From NCBI GenBank assembly GCA_037044905.1, contig JBAOKB010000105.1, positions 310,001-374,000 of the forward strand: a stretch of DNA of 64,000 nt, read 5' to 3'. Below, in pieces: positions 11,462-22,751 of this stretch (the first letter of the stretch is position 1; each line of letters begins with the position of its first letter). The translations under genes were made by a program, and so were the position numbers. This DNA is from Hortaea werneckii. Taxonomy: Eukaryota > Ascomycota > Dothideomycetes > Mycosphaerellales > Teratosphaeriaceae. The notes beneath the pieces are model-generated. The model had not been told where the DNA came from and did no database searches. It saw nothing but the letters and a program-made list of their open reading frames with translations.

Positions 11462-12955
11462 TCACATAACCCTACACCCAGGCTTCACAAACTCCTCCCC
11501 ATACTGCCGCGCCAAACTCGCCGTCTCATTCTCCTTCTGCCGCTTCTTCGTCTCCAGGGGGAAATACTTCTCCAAGAAATCCATGGCCTCGAAATCCAAG
11601 TTCCGGGCATCGGCCCGCATCACAGTGCCCTCGGCATTACACGCCGGACACCGCTGGGTCTTGTCGTCTTGCATGCGGATGATGCAGCGGATGCAGTAGA
11701 GCGCGCGACAGCAGCCGAGACTAACGGGCCGCCACGCCATTTCCATGCACACGGGACAGGTCCAGTCGTCGATCTGGGGCACGATGCCGAGGATTTTGGA
11801 GGTGATTTCCGCGTACAGGTCCCGGGCGATGCTGTGCGCGAAGCCGACGGTGTAGCATGCGGGGGTTGTGGCGGGAGAGGTTTGGGGTGGGGATGTCGCG
11901 CTCGTAGGAGGCATGAGGGTGGGGTGCTTGGTGCGGAGGTCGTTGACGAAGTGTTCGCGTTCGAGGTGTGTTCGCTTGTCGAACTTCTTGAGGATCTTCA
12001 TCATGGCGCGCGCATTCATCTCCTGGAAGCCGATGATCTTGAGGATGTCGACGTTGAGGTCGAGAAATTGGCGCGCGGCGCGTTTGGCGGCGGGAGTCTT
12101 CATCTTGGCTAGTAGGCCAGTCTGGCGGAGCTGCGTGTCGTAGGCTTGTAGTCTTGCTTTTGCGTCGTTGAATGTGAGGGCGCCAGGGCTCTGTTCGTGA
12201 TTGGAGTAGAAGACTGGATTCTCCAGGTAGAGTCTGAACATCTCTCTCCAGAAGTAGAGGTCGCGGTAGCTGACCCTCCGTTTGGCTTCAAACCCATCGC
12301 GCACGGGTTCTACCACATCTTCCACCATTGCGCCGAGATCCAAAATCTCATCCTCCAGCTTTAGCGTCTCAGCTTCCCTCAAATGTTCCAGCTCTTCTAA
12401 TTTGGGGCCGAGCAGGTCGAAGAATGATTTGGCCGACGCCAAGGGAATCTGCACCCATCGCGCATCTGAGTCGGCGTCGGGAAGGGGTGGATTCGTCTTA
12501 GCAAGCTCCATGCCGTGGGTGTGGGATTCTTGTGTCGCATGATGTCCCAGATGCGTCTGACGTTCTGCCGCCAGCAGTTCGGTCCGGGCGAGCTTGCGCA
12601 GGTTCTCTCTGGTCTCGGGCGTCAAGGTCGCATCCAGCGGCGTGCCCGTCTTGCTGTCCACCTTGACCCGCAGTTGGGGAGTAAACTCCTCTGCAATGGT
12701 GTTCAAGTGCGGCTCTGCAGCGGAGAAGAACTCATGTCGTCCGCCTGCCGGCCCTCTCGTGTTGTCCGTAGCCCTTGTGCCGAGTGGATTGCTGAGTCCT
12801 TGAATCGTCTCGGTGTCCAAACCCAACTCGCGCAGCTCGACCTGTATCTTCTTGATGCATTTCTTCAGGTACTTGTAGTCGATCGCGCTCCCTAACCACT
12901 CTTTGGGGAAATCCTCGCTCGCCAGCAGCTTTTCGTATTCATGTCCGAACTTCAT
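11462..12955 (-). CDS. SPX domain plus RING finger E3 ubiquitin ligase
   Basis: A 497-residue intronless protein with ATG at 12953-12955. The N-terminus has the SPX signature (MKFGHEYEKLLASEDFPKEW, then IDYKYLKKCIKKI), a domain that binds inositol pyrophosphates and reports phosphate status. The SPX-like helical region extends to about residue 310, including NARAMMKILKKFDKRT. A C-terminal RING finger lies at about 397-441 with the ordered Cys/His ligands of CPVCMEMAW, CCRALYCIRC and CPAC. SPX-RING proteins act as ubiquitin ligases controlling phosphate transport and phosphate homeostasis genes (for example Pqr1 in fission yeast, NLA in plants). A role in phosphate homeostasis here is inferred from this architecture. 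Confidence 0.9.
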   Translation of the reverse strand: MKFGHEYEKLLASEDFPKEWLGSAIDYKYLKKCIKKIQVELRELGLDTETIQGLSNPLGTRATDNTRGPAGGRHEFFSAAEPHLNTIAEEFTPQLRVKVDSKTGTPLDATLTPETRENLRKLARTELLAAERQTHLGHHATQESHTHGMELAKTNPPLPDADSDARWVQIPLASAKSFFDLLGPKLEELEHLREAETLKLEDEILDLGAMVEDVVEPVRDGFEAKRRVSYRDLYFWREMFRLYLENPVFYSNHEQSPGALTFNDAKARLQAYDTQLRQTGLLAKMKTPAAKRAARQFLDLNVDILKIIGFQEMNARAMMKILKKFDKRTHLEREHFVNDLRTKHPTLMPPTSATSPPQTSPATTPACYTVGFAHSIARDLYAEITSKILGIVPQIDDWTCPVCMEMAWRPVSLGCCRALYCIRCIIRMQDDKTQRCPACNAEGTVMRADARNLDFEAMDFLEKYFPLETKKRQKENETASLARQYGEEFVKPGCRVM

Positions 12956-14702
12956 CGTGCCGCTTCTCGTGTGCCGTGCATGAGAGGCAACACTCGACTT
13001 GCGCTCGCAGAGGTAGGTGCAGAGAGAAGGACGCCGATAAGATAAGCGGTACTGTTTCTCCCGGGCATGCAGATGTTGTCAAAGTCAATTCGGTGGGCAG
13101 CCAGTGACTTGGGAGGAATGGAAAACGTGATGCCGTCTTATTACTCGTGGGGTCAGTCAGTGCAGTATGGCCTCACTGGTACCTACGGCAGACCCTCGGT
13201 AAGATGAAGGAGGAGAAGGCGTGACTGAAGTCTGTAGTACTTCCGATATAGATCCACACGAGGAGAGATGAGAGAAAAGCGCTCGTGGGTTGATTTGGTT
13301 ACATAGTCTCGAGATAGTGCACTTATGGTTGGTCGATCCCACCCTTTCTGCACGTTTCTTTCCGAGCCCACGTGCAAACCTTCCAATGTTGTCTGTCCGG
13401 TAGTGATTCGCCACTCCACATGGGCGGAGAGAAATGGAAGCTGGAGTAGCCAGAACGAGAAAAGTCGCAGAGGCAGCGCAAAGACTCGCTCTTCTGGTCT
13501 TAAAGGCCAACCAATCGTGTCCCATTGTTTCTCCATCCTCTTCGCAGACCAAGCTCTGATACACCGGTAGTGGCCTTGGCACAGGCGGTAAGGTTTCTGG
13601 GGCGGCCTTCCCATTCTCGAACCACTGTGGTTCCAGAACCTCATCTGCTGTGAATTACATGGTACATTTGCATACTATCCTTCCATACCTAGGTGCAGAG
13701 GCGATGGCGTTCTTGCCTACGAACGATGTGGAAAAGAATGATTGCAGCCTGGCTGTATCCGCCAAGGGTCAGCCAGATGGACGGTTTCCTCCAGGACGAC
13801 CCCTTCCCTCCCTTCACAACAGGACATGGTCGGCCAGTACGTGTCCGTACAGCAAAGGCAAATCTACAGATCATTTCATTCCCTGGGTGAATACGAGCAC
13901 AGCGGAACTAGCATCTCAGAATGGTTGATACAACAAGCGCCTTCCAGCCAGGAAAAGAGTTGCCAAACTAAGACGCAGGTCGTCTGTCAACACCCGCCTT
14001 CCCTTGCAACCACACGTCAAACGCTTTCTTGAAATGCCCCACGCTTCCCGTGATCGTCGCTTATCTGCCCGGGTAGCTAGCTATACAAGCAATTCCAAGC
14101 TTTGAGTTCCAAGGTATTGTACGCTTGATTGGTGCGCAGGCCAGCACGGTATGCACCTCCTCAACAATGGATTGCACAAGGCTTTGCATTTCTGTCACAG
14201 TTCCGACTTTACCGTTGAGCACACCCAATTTTGGCGAGACCTCCTTCCTCTAATGGTATAGCTCGATGAGCTCTAAGAACAGGCAAAATGGTGCATGCGG
14301 AGAAGTTTCTGCTGAAGCCCCGTCTCACTACATGATCATTGAGAACGCATCTAGGATCTGTGGGAACCCATCTGTGTCTGCTTCAACCGCAAGGTACACA
14401 AAGACTATCTCCGTCATCATGCGGGGATTACCACTAACCTCGAGCTTGTTGATTAGACTTGCCTGGTGCAGAAACCTGCCCTGAGCTGTCATTGAACCAT
14501 CATAATGTATATGAAGCAGGAAGGTGTGATTGTACTCAGACGGATAAGTCGGCCATGGGGTGGAGGACGATGCCGGTAGCCGTCCATATCGTCAACGCAC
14601 GTCACTGCCATCTTCTGGGACTCTTAAGTATCGAAGCCAGGACGGCCTAGTCAAGCTATAACAATCCTATAGAGTGGGCTCCTTTGCTTCCCAAAGCTCA
14701 TC
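12956..14702. other. long intergenic region
   Basis: About 1.75 kb separates the SPX-RING start from the GH3 gene. Overlapping short frames occur (for example around 13157-13644 and 13650-14032) but none has a domain, consistent splice structure or a dominant frame. It holds the promoters of both divergent neighbours. Confidence 0.5.
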
Positions 14703-17584
14703 ATGATATCTCTCATCATCACGAGCATCTTACTCGCATCCCTCGTCACAGCCCAATACCCAGAAGGCTCCCGCTACACTCCCCCGATCTCGCCGGGGAA
14801 AGGAAACTGGTCCCAAGCCTACGAATCCGCACGACAATTCGTCTGCAACCTCACCCTCACCGAGAAAGTCAACCTGACCACGCAAACCGGCACAGGAGCA
14901 ACAAACTCCTACCAACTCGGCATCATCCCACGCATAGGCTTCCGCGGCCTCGCCCTCGATGACTCCCCTACAGGCGTGCGCGGCACCGACTACTCGAGCG
15001 CCTTTACCGCGCCCTTGAACATGGCCATGACCTGGGATCGGGACCTCATCTACGCGCAAGCCTTCGCCAACGGCGCCGAGCATCGGGACAAAGGCGTCAA
15101 CATAGCGTATTCGCCCGTCGTAGGCCCGCTAGGTAGAGCGCCCGAGGGCGGCCGCAACTGGGAAGGCTATTCGCCCGACCCGTACCTCTCGGGGGTCTCT
15201 TTCGGGCTCACAGTCGCGGGCATGAACGCCGGCGGCACGATCGCAGTTGGGAAGCACTTCGTGCTCTATGAGCAGGAGCATTTCCGGCAGCGGATCGAGT
15301 GGAATAGTTACGATCTTCCCGGTGTGGGGTTTAACATCTCCGAGCCTTACTCCGCGAATGCGGATGATCGGACGCTGCATGAGCTGTATCTCTGGCCGTG
15401 GTATGATGCCGTGCACGATGGGATGGCGGCGGTAATGTGTAGTTATAATCGGGTCAATGGGACGCAGTCTTGTCAGAACAATCATCTTCTCAATGGCATT
15501 TTGAAGGGGGAGATGGGGTTCCAGGGGTAAGTACTTGAGAACTTCCCGGGGGTTCATTGATGCTAACGTGAGTAGTTTCGTGGTCTCCGACGATGGTAGC
15601 CAGCATAGTGGCGGTGAGTGATTCTCCTTCTCTGTCAGAGGAGCCGGGACGTGTTGAATTGACATGCAATCGTGCACAGTGCTCTCTTCGCTTGCTGGAA
15701 TGGACATGACGATCCTCGGCGAGACGAGCCCCAACGGAATCGAAGGTCTCGGAATCAGCTTCTGGGGCCCGAACCTGACCCAGAGCGTCCTCAATGGCAG
15801 CGTGCCAGAATGGCGCCTTGACGACATGGCCACCCGCATCATGGCCGCTTACTATTATCTCGGCCAGGATGAGGACTTCCCTGAACTTAACTTCGCCCAG
15901 GGTGATCTAAGTACGTATGGTTATCTGTATCCGCATGCTATGGAAGACTTTACGAAAATCAACCAGCATGTCGATGTTAGGGATCATCACGCCGAGGTGA
16001 TTCGGCGTGTGGGTGCGAACTCTATTGTCATGCTGAAAAATACTGGTCAAGCGTTGCCGCTCAAGAGTCCAAAGCAGCTCGCTATTATAGGTGAGGATGC
16101 TGGTCCGAGTCTATTCGGGCCTAATGGCTGTCCCGATCGCGGCTGCGACAATGGGACTCTGGCTATGGGGTGGGGAAGTGAGTACATTGTTCGTCTCCTC
16201 ACATAAGATGGCTTTGACTGATGATGGACAGGTGGAAGTACAAATTTCCCGTACCTTGTCGATCCGCTGTCCGCTATTCAGCACCGGGCACTTGAAGATG
16301 GCACGGTAGTGCAATATGTCCTGGACAATTACGACACGAGTCTTATCGATTCGGTGGTGTCACAAGCAGAGGCCTGTCTGGTGTTTGTCAATGCTGATTC
16401 TGGCGAGGGATACATTGAAGTGGATGGCAACTATGGTGATCGAAATAACCTGACTGCCTGGATGCGCGGCGACGACTTGATCAACGAGGTCGCTGGGAAT
16501 TGTAGCAATACAATTGTCGTTGCTCACACCCCCGGTCCTATTCTTATGGAACCTTGGATTGAGAACCCTAACGTCACCGCAGTACTTATGGCAGGGCTGC
16601 CGGGTCAAGAGTCAGGGAAACTCGCTTGTAGACGTCCTGTATGGTACCGTAAACCCTAGCGGGAAGCTACCGTGGACGATCGGGAAGAAGCGTGAGGACT
16701 ATGGTACAGATGTCATGTACATCCCTGATGGTCCGGAGCCCAACCTGAATTTTACCGAAGGCCTCTTCATCGACTATCGCCATTTTGACCAGGCCGGGAT
16801 CGAGCCGAGATTTGAGTTCGGTTACGGGATGAGCTATACCACCTTCTCGTATTCGAGTCTTCGAGTGGCTGCGGTGGATGTAAGCAATGCTTCTGTTAGC
16901 AACGACAAGCCCACACATACCGAGCATCACCAGACAACCGCAAGACCCACTGTTTGCCCACACCATACTACCCAGCTCAACGCCTCCGCATATACCTTCC
17001 CCAGCACCATCTCCTCCATCTCAGACTACATCTACCCTTACCTCCCAAGCAACAGTACACTCACAACCGGCCCAGCGTACCCAAGCGCATCAGTCTACGC
17101 GGAACGCCTTGAGACACCAGCAGGTGGTGCATCTGCGCTGTGGGACGACATATTCGTCGTCTCCGCTACCATCTCCAACACCGGGAAGACAGCGGGCCAG
17201 GAAGTCGCGCAGCTTTACCTCTCCCTCGGCCACGGCGAGCCGGTCCGACAGCTGCGTGGGTTCAATAAGACTTGCATCGAGGCTGGAAAGGATGCTGAAG
17301 TGAGCTTTACGCTGAAAAGGAGGGATCTGAGCATCTGGGACAGTCCTAGTCAGGCTTGGGTGGACGTTAGAGAGCTGGGCGGGGATGTTGGGGTTTTCGT
17401 GGGTGCTTCATCGAGGGATTTGAGATTAAATGGGTCCATCCCTGCGATGGGAAATGGGCACAAGGGGGCTACTGGGGATATCGAGGGAAGCGGGAGGTTG
17501 ACTACGGCTGCGTCGACGCCGTTTGTTACGGAGTTGAGTGATGGGCAGCCGGAAGTGCCAGTCATGACGGAGAGCGCGCTGTGA
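14703..17584 (+). CDS. secreted GH3 beta-glucosidase, four exons, one frame break
   Basis: Glycoside hydrolase family 3 enzyme, likely beta-glucosidase, exported to degrade plant or fungal beta-glucans. Exons are 14703-15526, 15576-15613, 15680-16177 and 16232-17584. Introns are 49-66 nt with GTAAGT or GTGAGT donors. Residues 1-17 form a signal peptide. Motifs in order: GKHFVLYEQEHFRQ, MCSYNRVNGTQSCQNNH, then the nucleophile region GFVVSDDGSQHSG spanning exons 1-2, the second domain with PWTIGKKREDYG, and a C-terminal fibronectin-III-like domain (QEVAQLYLSLG). In most relatives the nucleophile Asp is followed by Trp (SDW); here it is Asp. Near 16617-16620 the frame shifts inside GQESG-NSLVDVLYGT; deleting one A from the AAA run gives a continuous 903-residue protein. 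Confidence 0.88.
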
Positions 17585-18549
17585 GAGGAGGGCTCTATTC
17601 ACGGTTGGTTTCGAGTGATCTGGCAGGTATGACTAGACTTCTTGAATGTTGGGTCATCTATCGGCGTAAAGATATGGGCGTGTATTTACAGCTCCCTTGA
17701 ATGAAATTCTGTGGCGACGCTTTTACATGCATCGCATTGCCCCCGACTTTATTGGGCGTGAATTGGCTGCAGCATATCCGCCTGCTGATTTATGAAGATT
17801 GTAGTGGCAGCGGCAGTTGGTGTTGAACAGCATTTTCTGTAACACGACAGTTGGTACTTTAGCTGACAGCGGAAGCGTGCTCGGCGTGGCTCGGTCCCTG
17901 ATCTGATGGATTGGTGGATGGCTGGAGACGCTAAAGCGGATGCAACCGGGGCGGCGGGCCCCGGGTCCACGGGAGCAACCGAGCTGTCGCTGTCGCTCAC
18001 AGGTCGGTCGCTACTGCTGATCATCTGTTCCCGCGCCCCCAAACTCTTGTCCATCCATCCACCTTCAACTTCACTGCTGGAAGACTGCATCCCCACCATT
18101 AAGCCATTCACGCCTTGACGAATACCCCGGCACGGCCATATAGCTGTGCTGGTGAGCATCACTAGGAGCATCACTTCCACCTTTCCCGGCTCTGGACTGC
18201 CGAAGCAAAGCAAAGCAAAGCCAAGCTACTGACGTCTCCGACGCCGACGACATTCATCTCGGATTGGAACCCACCACGCGCGCATGACACAAAGCCAGTC
18301 CGTTCACGACTGGCATACGCGCACTCATTGCCAACGAGAGATCACTTGCCTTCCGACCACTGAGTCCACTGGTGCTGCGCGGTTGCCGACGCGGATCGAA
18401 GCAGGAAGCACGGAGCCAGGCATGAGCAGCGAAGATCAGCTTTCTTCAAGATAGGGTCGGAAATCGGTCGGCGCGACGGCGACGCTGTGGAGGTCCCGGG
18501 GAGCGGCGGTGGGCGGACGGAGGGAGGCGGCCGGGCAAGCGATGGTCCA
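17585..18549. other. intergenic, MED14 promoter region
   Basis: This 965-base gap lies between two plus-strand genes. A 154-codon minus-strand frame (17749-18213) starts with ATG but has no recognisable domain and is judged fortuitous. A short AAGCA-type repeat occurs at about 18205-18220. Confidence 0.45.
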
Positions 18550-21500
18550 ATGCCGGGGCGAATTAGCATGGAACAGCAGACTTCGGCCGGGTCGCTGGGC
18601 CTAAAGAAAGATGGGACCAACGTACAAAATCAGGAGATCAAGGGCGCGGTGGGGCAGCAACTTGCGCATACCAATGGAGCCAGCCATGATCAGAATGGCG
18701 GGCACGCCAATGGCCCGCCTGTATCACCTTCGAACATGCACTTGTCCAATGGTGACCATTCGCACCCGGGATCTGCAGCCGATGCACCTTCGGTTCCGCC
18801 TCAACTGGACGATTCTTGGCGACATGGACCTTCCAACAAGTCCATGGGCAAGCTTATTGACCGGCTGACCCAGCAAACATATCATGACTTGAACGATACT
18901 TTAGCTAAGATGAGCGAGATTCCGCAGCAGCAGGATGCGCCCCAGACTAATGGTCTAGTCCCTGGTCAACAAGATACCTCGCAAGCCAGTCTCAAGAAGA
19001 AGGAAATCTTGATGACCTTCCTGAACGACACCCGCGATCGCTTCACGAAGATGGCTGTCTTGTCAGATTGGGCCCGCAACAATGCCAGCGAGATGGCACA
19101 GCTCATTACTGTGAAGGTCTGGCAAGACGCTCAGAGAGCAGCTCACGCTAACGCGGCGTATTCGATCGGCGAGATCAAGCGCAAGATGATTGACTTCAAG
19201 GTGCCAGCTCCCAACATCGAGGGCGCGATGGAATTGCTAGCCACCGGCAAGGCCTCATGGATTCCAGATCTCGGCTACATACCACCTAAGCGGCTGACTC
19301 CTCAGCAGCTGCTGAAGACTCTTAAAGACATGAATTTTGCACTTGCCACTCGACTCAACCTGCATGAGGATCTGCCACCACATATGCAAGACTTTCAAAT
19401 TGCCGACGGCCGAGCCACCTTTCACGTTCCGGGCGAGTTCCAGGTCGACATTGCAGTAGCCGACGAGGATACATCATCACCATTCTACTTCATTGATCTA
19501 CGCTTTGACTTTCCTCCGAGCCCCGTAGATCTCCATGATCAATTGCGTGCCCATCTCGAACCTCGAATCAATGCCACTCTGGCAAAGGATGGACTCAAGG
19601 GCTGCTATGACTTTCTGCACAATTTCATCCTGACCCATAAGATCTCGGTACTCGCGGAACAGGCTAGACAACTCGCTCGATACGGCAAGTGGGTGGAGTG
19701 TATCAAGCCGGAACATTTGCGCAGAACTTTGGTCGTACAGTACTGGGCTACCCTTCCTGGGCCAAAGAACTGGTTCGAGATTGGGATAGAAAGCGGTAGA
19801 CCAAAGCGTGGATCAAGAGTAGCCCCGACGCCTCAATTATCTGTGCGATGGTTTCGGAAAGGCAATGAAGTGAGGGACGAGCAGCTGGAGTTCGACTGGA
19901 GCTCTCTAGACTTCGAGGCCTGCCTGCTGCAAGTCATTGGAAAGCACTGTGCCGGCAAGCTCGGAGCGGCTGAGAACGGCTTGAAAGCTCTTTCCGCATT
20001 GTCTAGTGATTTGAAGACTAATCTGACGATGGACGGCGGGGCGTCCCAAGGAGCCCGACTCACAATTGAATTATCTGGGATGCGAGCGCCTCTTACCGTC
20101 CAGCTAGAACAGACTACCGGCCAGCTTATCATTTCGCCCCTTTCGGCAGTCACGCGGACCTGCGAAAGGACGTTGAATGCGGACGCCAACGTCGATGTCT
20201 CGAGAGTTCTTGCTTCTTGCGCCTGTCAGATCGTACAGGAGCAAGTCCGGAAGCAGGCAGAAATGCTGGACTGGCAAGAGTTCCGCAGCTCAGCAAACTC
20301 TCGAGGTGTTTCTGGGCCTGACTCGTGGCGGCGAAGCATCTTCCTACTTCCTGGGTGGGGACAGAATTGGGCACTTGCTGTAAGCTTTGGGCTTGGTGGC
20401 CAGAGCTGGCTGGTCGTACAAGTTACAGCCCCACATGCGGATGAACGTGGTCGACAAGTTCGTGATATCAAGAGCGCTTCCCCCATCAGCTTCGAGCTGA
20501 AGACTACGGACGGCAGCAGTCAAGCTGCAGGGTATACGAAAGCCATGCTTCTACAACTCGAGAGGTCAGGGATGGCAGAGGTATCACGCAATGTCTTCTC
20601 GCAAGACCTTGATGCCCTACACATAGAACATGATTTCGAGAGGGAGCCAGCGTCGCTAACAGGCGCTGCGTCTAGCTCAACGATTCGCAGCTCTGAGCCG
20701 GTCTTCCTGCATTTCTCGTCACTTATGAGACCGACCAACGACAGAAAGTGGAAACGATGGGCTGCTGATATCGTTCGCTTGTTCAACCATGGCATTGAAG
20801 GCTCCGAAGCACTTGCTGCTGGTGAAGTGGGCAACGTTCGGCACGACGTTCGCTTGAGCTTGGAGCCTGGGAAGCTTAAGAGGCTTCGACAGACTCTAAC
20901 ACGGTCTCGCGAAACTGGTATTACTTTCAACGGCACCGGCGGTCTGGCCATGCAATTGCGCACACCTTTCGGGGAGACTTTTCTGGAGCGCTTACGGAGA
21001 CGGCTGCAAAGTATTGAGCGATTAGACCGTGATGTCACAGTGCTTCAACGACTGGGCTTCCACTGCACAACCGTGACTTTGTCAAGGCTTGCTTTCACGT
21101 ACAGTGAGGTGCCACCCTTGAGCGCACAGCTTACATTTGCCGCGGATGGCAATGGTCCAGTGCAGCTGAAAATGGAGCCCACTGATAGCAATCCTCACTG
21201 TCGTGTTCGAGTCAGTCTTGAACAGCTTCTCAACAGCAAAGACGCGAATGCTTTCGACAACTTTGCGCACATCATCCCGCTTACATTACCTTTCCTGAAG
21301 ACGGTCGAACGATTAGAGGCGGCCCATGCGTCCAACAGGTCGCTTGCTGTGCGCACGCGCTCTTCAACATGGTATACTATCGCCTATAAAGCTCCTCTCC
21401 CTCCGTGTACATTCGACCTTCGCGCTCGAGGCAGGCAGCAGGGCAACACTACTTCTGTCAAGTGGCACCTTGCAGAAGCGAAGACCCCTGGTTTGACAAA

Positions 21501-21882
21501 GCCGGAGGGATGGAAGGAGGCGATTGACAAGTTCTGGCACCAGAAGGGAGACCGATGGTTTGGGTTGGGCGACAGTCTTATTGCTGATAGCCAGGGTATT
21601 GAAGCAGCGCTGAAGGATCTCGATGGGCTTGTCCAAACCTTCGAAAGCGCAGCTGACAATCCACCCGATCAGGCTGCGCCTACATCCACCTCTGGTCCTA
21701 CTGCCGCACCTCAGCCGACAGCTGCGTCCGATGCAACTCAACCTCAACCAGCGAAATCCAGCCAGCAGCCGTCTCAAGCACCTGCCAAACCGGCCTCCTC
21801 CGACCATCCCGCAGGCCCGAAACAGGCTGCCGCCCACAGGGAAAGCCAAGGCCAGAGAAATGATGTGATCGAACTGGATTAG
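18550..21882 (+). CDS. MED14: Mediator complex subunit 14 (Rgr1)
   Basis: Backbone subunit of the RNA polymerase II Mediator complex, linking head, middle and tail modules in the nucleus. The protein is about 1110 residues and intronless. The start is the ATG at 18550 (MPGRIS); ATG 18568 (MEQQTS) is an alternative, and the frame extends further upstream only through a GTG. After about 90 low-complexity residues comes the MED14 N-terminal domain: GKLIDRLTQQTYHDLNDTL, then MTFLNDTRDRFTKMAVLSDW, KVWQDAQRAAHANAAYSIGE and PDLGYIPPKRLTP. The long middle has repeated wing-like segments. The last 90 residues are Pro/Ala/Gln-rich and end NDVIELD. Length and motif order match filamentous-fungal MED14. 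Confidence 0.92.
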   Translation: MPGRISMEQQTSAGSLGLKKDGTNVQNQEIKGAVGQQLAHTNGASHDQNGGHANGPPVSPSNMHLSNGDHSHPGSAADAPSVPPQLDDSWRHGPSNKSMGKLIDRLTQQTYHDLNDTLAKMSEIPQQQDAPQTNGLVPGQQDTSQASLKKKEILMTFLNDTRDRFTKMAVLSDWARNNASEMAQLITVKVWQDAQRAAHANAAYSIGEIKRKMIDFKVPAPNIEGAMELLATGKASWIPDLGYIPPKRLTPQQLLKTLKDMNFALATRLNLHEDLPPHMQDFQIADGRATFHVPGEFQVDIAVADEDTSSPFYFIDLRFDFPPSPVDLHDQLRAHLEPRINATLAKDGLKGCYDFLHNFILTHKISVLAEQARQLARYGKWVECIKPEHLRRTLVVQYWATLPGPKNWFEIGIESGRPKRGSRVAPTPQLSVRWFRKGNEVRDEQLEFDWSSLDFEACLLQVIGKHCAGKLGAAENGLKALSALSSDLKTNLTMDGGASQGARLTIELSGMRAPLTVQLEQTTGQLIISPLSAVTRTCERTLNADANVDVSRVLASCACQIVQEQVRKQAEMLDWQEFRSSANSRGVSGPDSWRRSIFLLPGWGQNWALAVSFGLGGQSWLVVQVTAPHADERGRQVRDIKSASPISFELKTTDGSSQAAGYTKAMLLQLERSGMAEVSRNVFSQDLDALHIEHDFEREPASLTGAASSSTIRSSEPVFLHFSSLMRPTNDRKWKRWAADIVRLFNHGIEGSEALAAGEVGNVRHDVRLSLEPGKLKRLRQTLTRSRETGITFNGTGGLAMQLRTPFGETFLERLRRRLQSIERLDRDVTVLQRLGFHCTTVTLSRLAFTYSEVPPLSAQLTFAADGNGPVQLKMEPTDSNPHCRVRVSLEQLLNSKDANAFDNFAHIIPLTLPFLKTVERLEAAHASNRSLAVRTRSSTWYTIAYKAPLPPCTFDLRARGRQQGNTTSVKWHLAEAKTPGLTKPEGWKEAIDKFWHQKGDRWFGLGDSLIADSQGIEAALKDLDGLVQTFESAADNPPDQAAPTSTSGPTAAPQPTAASDATQPQPAKSSQQPSQAPAKPASSDHPAGPKQAAAHRESQGQRNDVIELD

Positions 21883-22751
21883 CGGTCAGCCTGGTGCACA
21901 TCAGCGGTTCAACATCCCCGTGCGACTTATTCTGCCGGATCATGCCGTCCGCAGTCGCACCATCTCATGACATCTTAGCGTGGCGTTAATTACGGTTTGC
22001 AATGGGGCTTCATGAATTGTGGAGGAGCCTTAGTAACGTGTGTTATTGTTTTTCTGGGCGGTAAAATTTTTGACAAAGAGACAAGGAAAGAGAAAGAGAG
22101 CGATGAAGAAGGGCAGTGAAGGAGAAAGAGTCTTTATTTTCCCCCTTTCCTTTTTTTTCTTCAATACATGTGGGCTTCTTTGTTGTCTTTGGCCTGTTTT
22201 GCTTTTTTTTTTGGGGCGTGTACGCTAAATTATACCACGGACGCGCGTTCAGCCCCTTCCCCTTTCACAATCACCTGTACCTCCACTTCAGGGGTCGGTT
22301 TTTGATAGGAAAGGTGGGGATCTCAGGGGCTGGGGGGGAATGATTGTTGTTTTTAATGATACCAATAGAAAGTGTTCGATGTCTTGACTGTCTACCATGT
22401 CTTTCAACCTTTACCAATCTTCTTCGCCTCCACTCTTCTTGAAAAGCAAGGGAAGAATGCTCCTCTTGCTTCCTGTGAGATCTTTTCTGCCCAGCACAGG
22501 GTTTCAAGATGCAGCAATGGTAAAGATGACCCAGTCAAGGAAAGTTTAAAAGGCGAAACTAAGAAAACATAAATTTGCGTAGATGAATATGGTAGTACAA
22601 CCCAATTCCTTACTGCCTGCGATCTTCCAACCTACTCTCTTGGGACTCGACCGTCCCTGCTTTCCTCAAAACTCGAATGTCAGAATACTCGTCTCGCTGT
22701 CTCTCCGACCAGCTCCTGCCTTAGCCAGCTCGAGGTCGGCCCAATCTCCTG
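21883..22751. other. intergenic between convergent genes
   Basis: MED14 and the amidoligase-like gene converge here. The gap contains purine-rich and T-rich low-complexity stretches (about 22060-22215), probably 3' UTR sequence. No gene is supported. Confidence 0.5.

Noticed and set aside
17749..18213. 154-codon minus-strand frame
   Set aside because: Composition is low-complexity and it overlaps the likely MED14 promoter; no family recognised.
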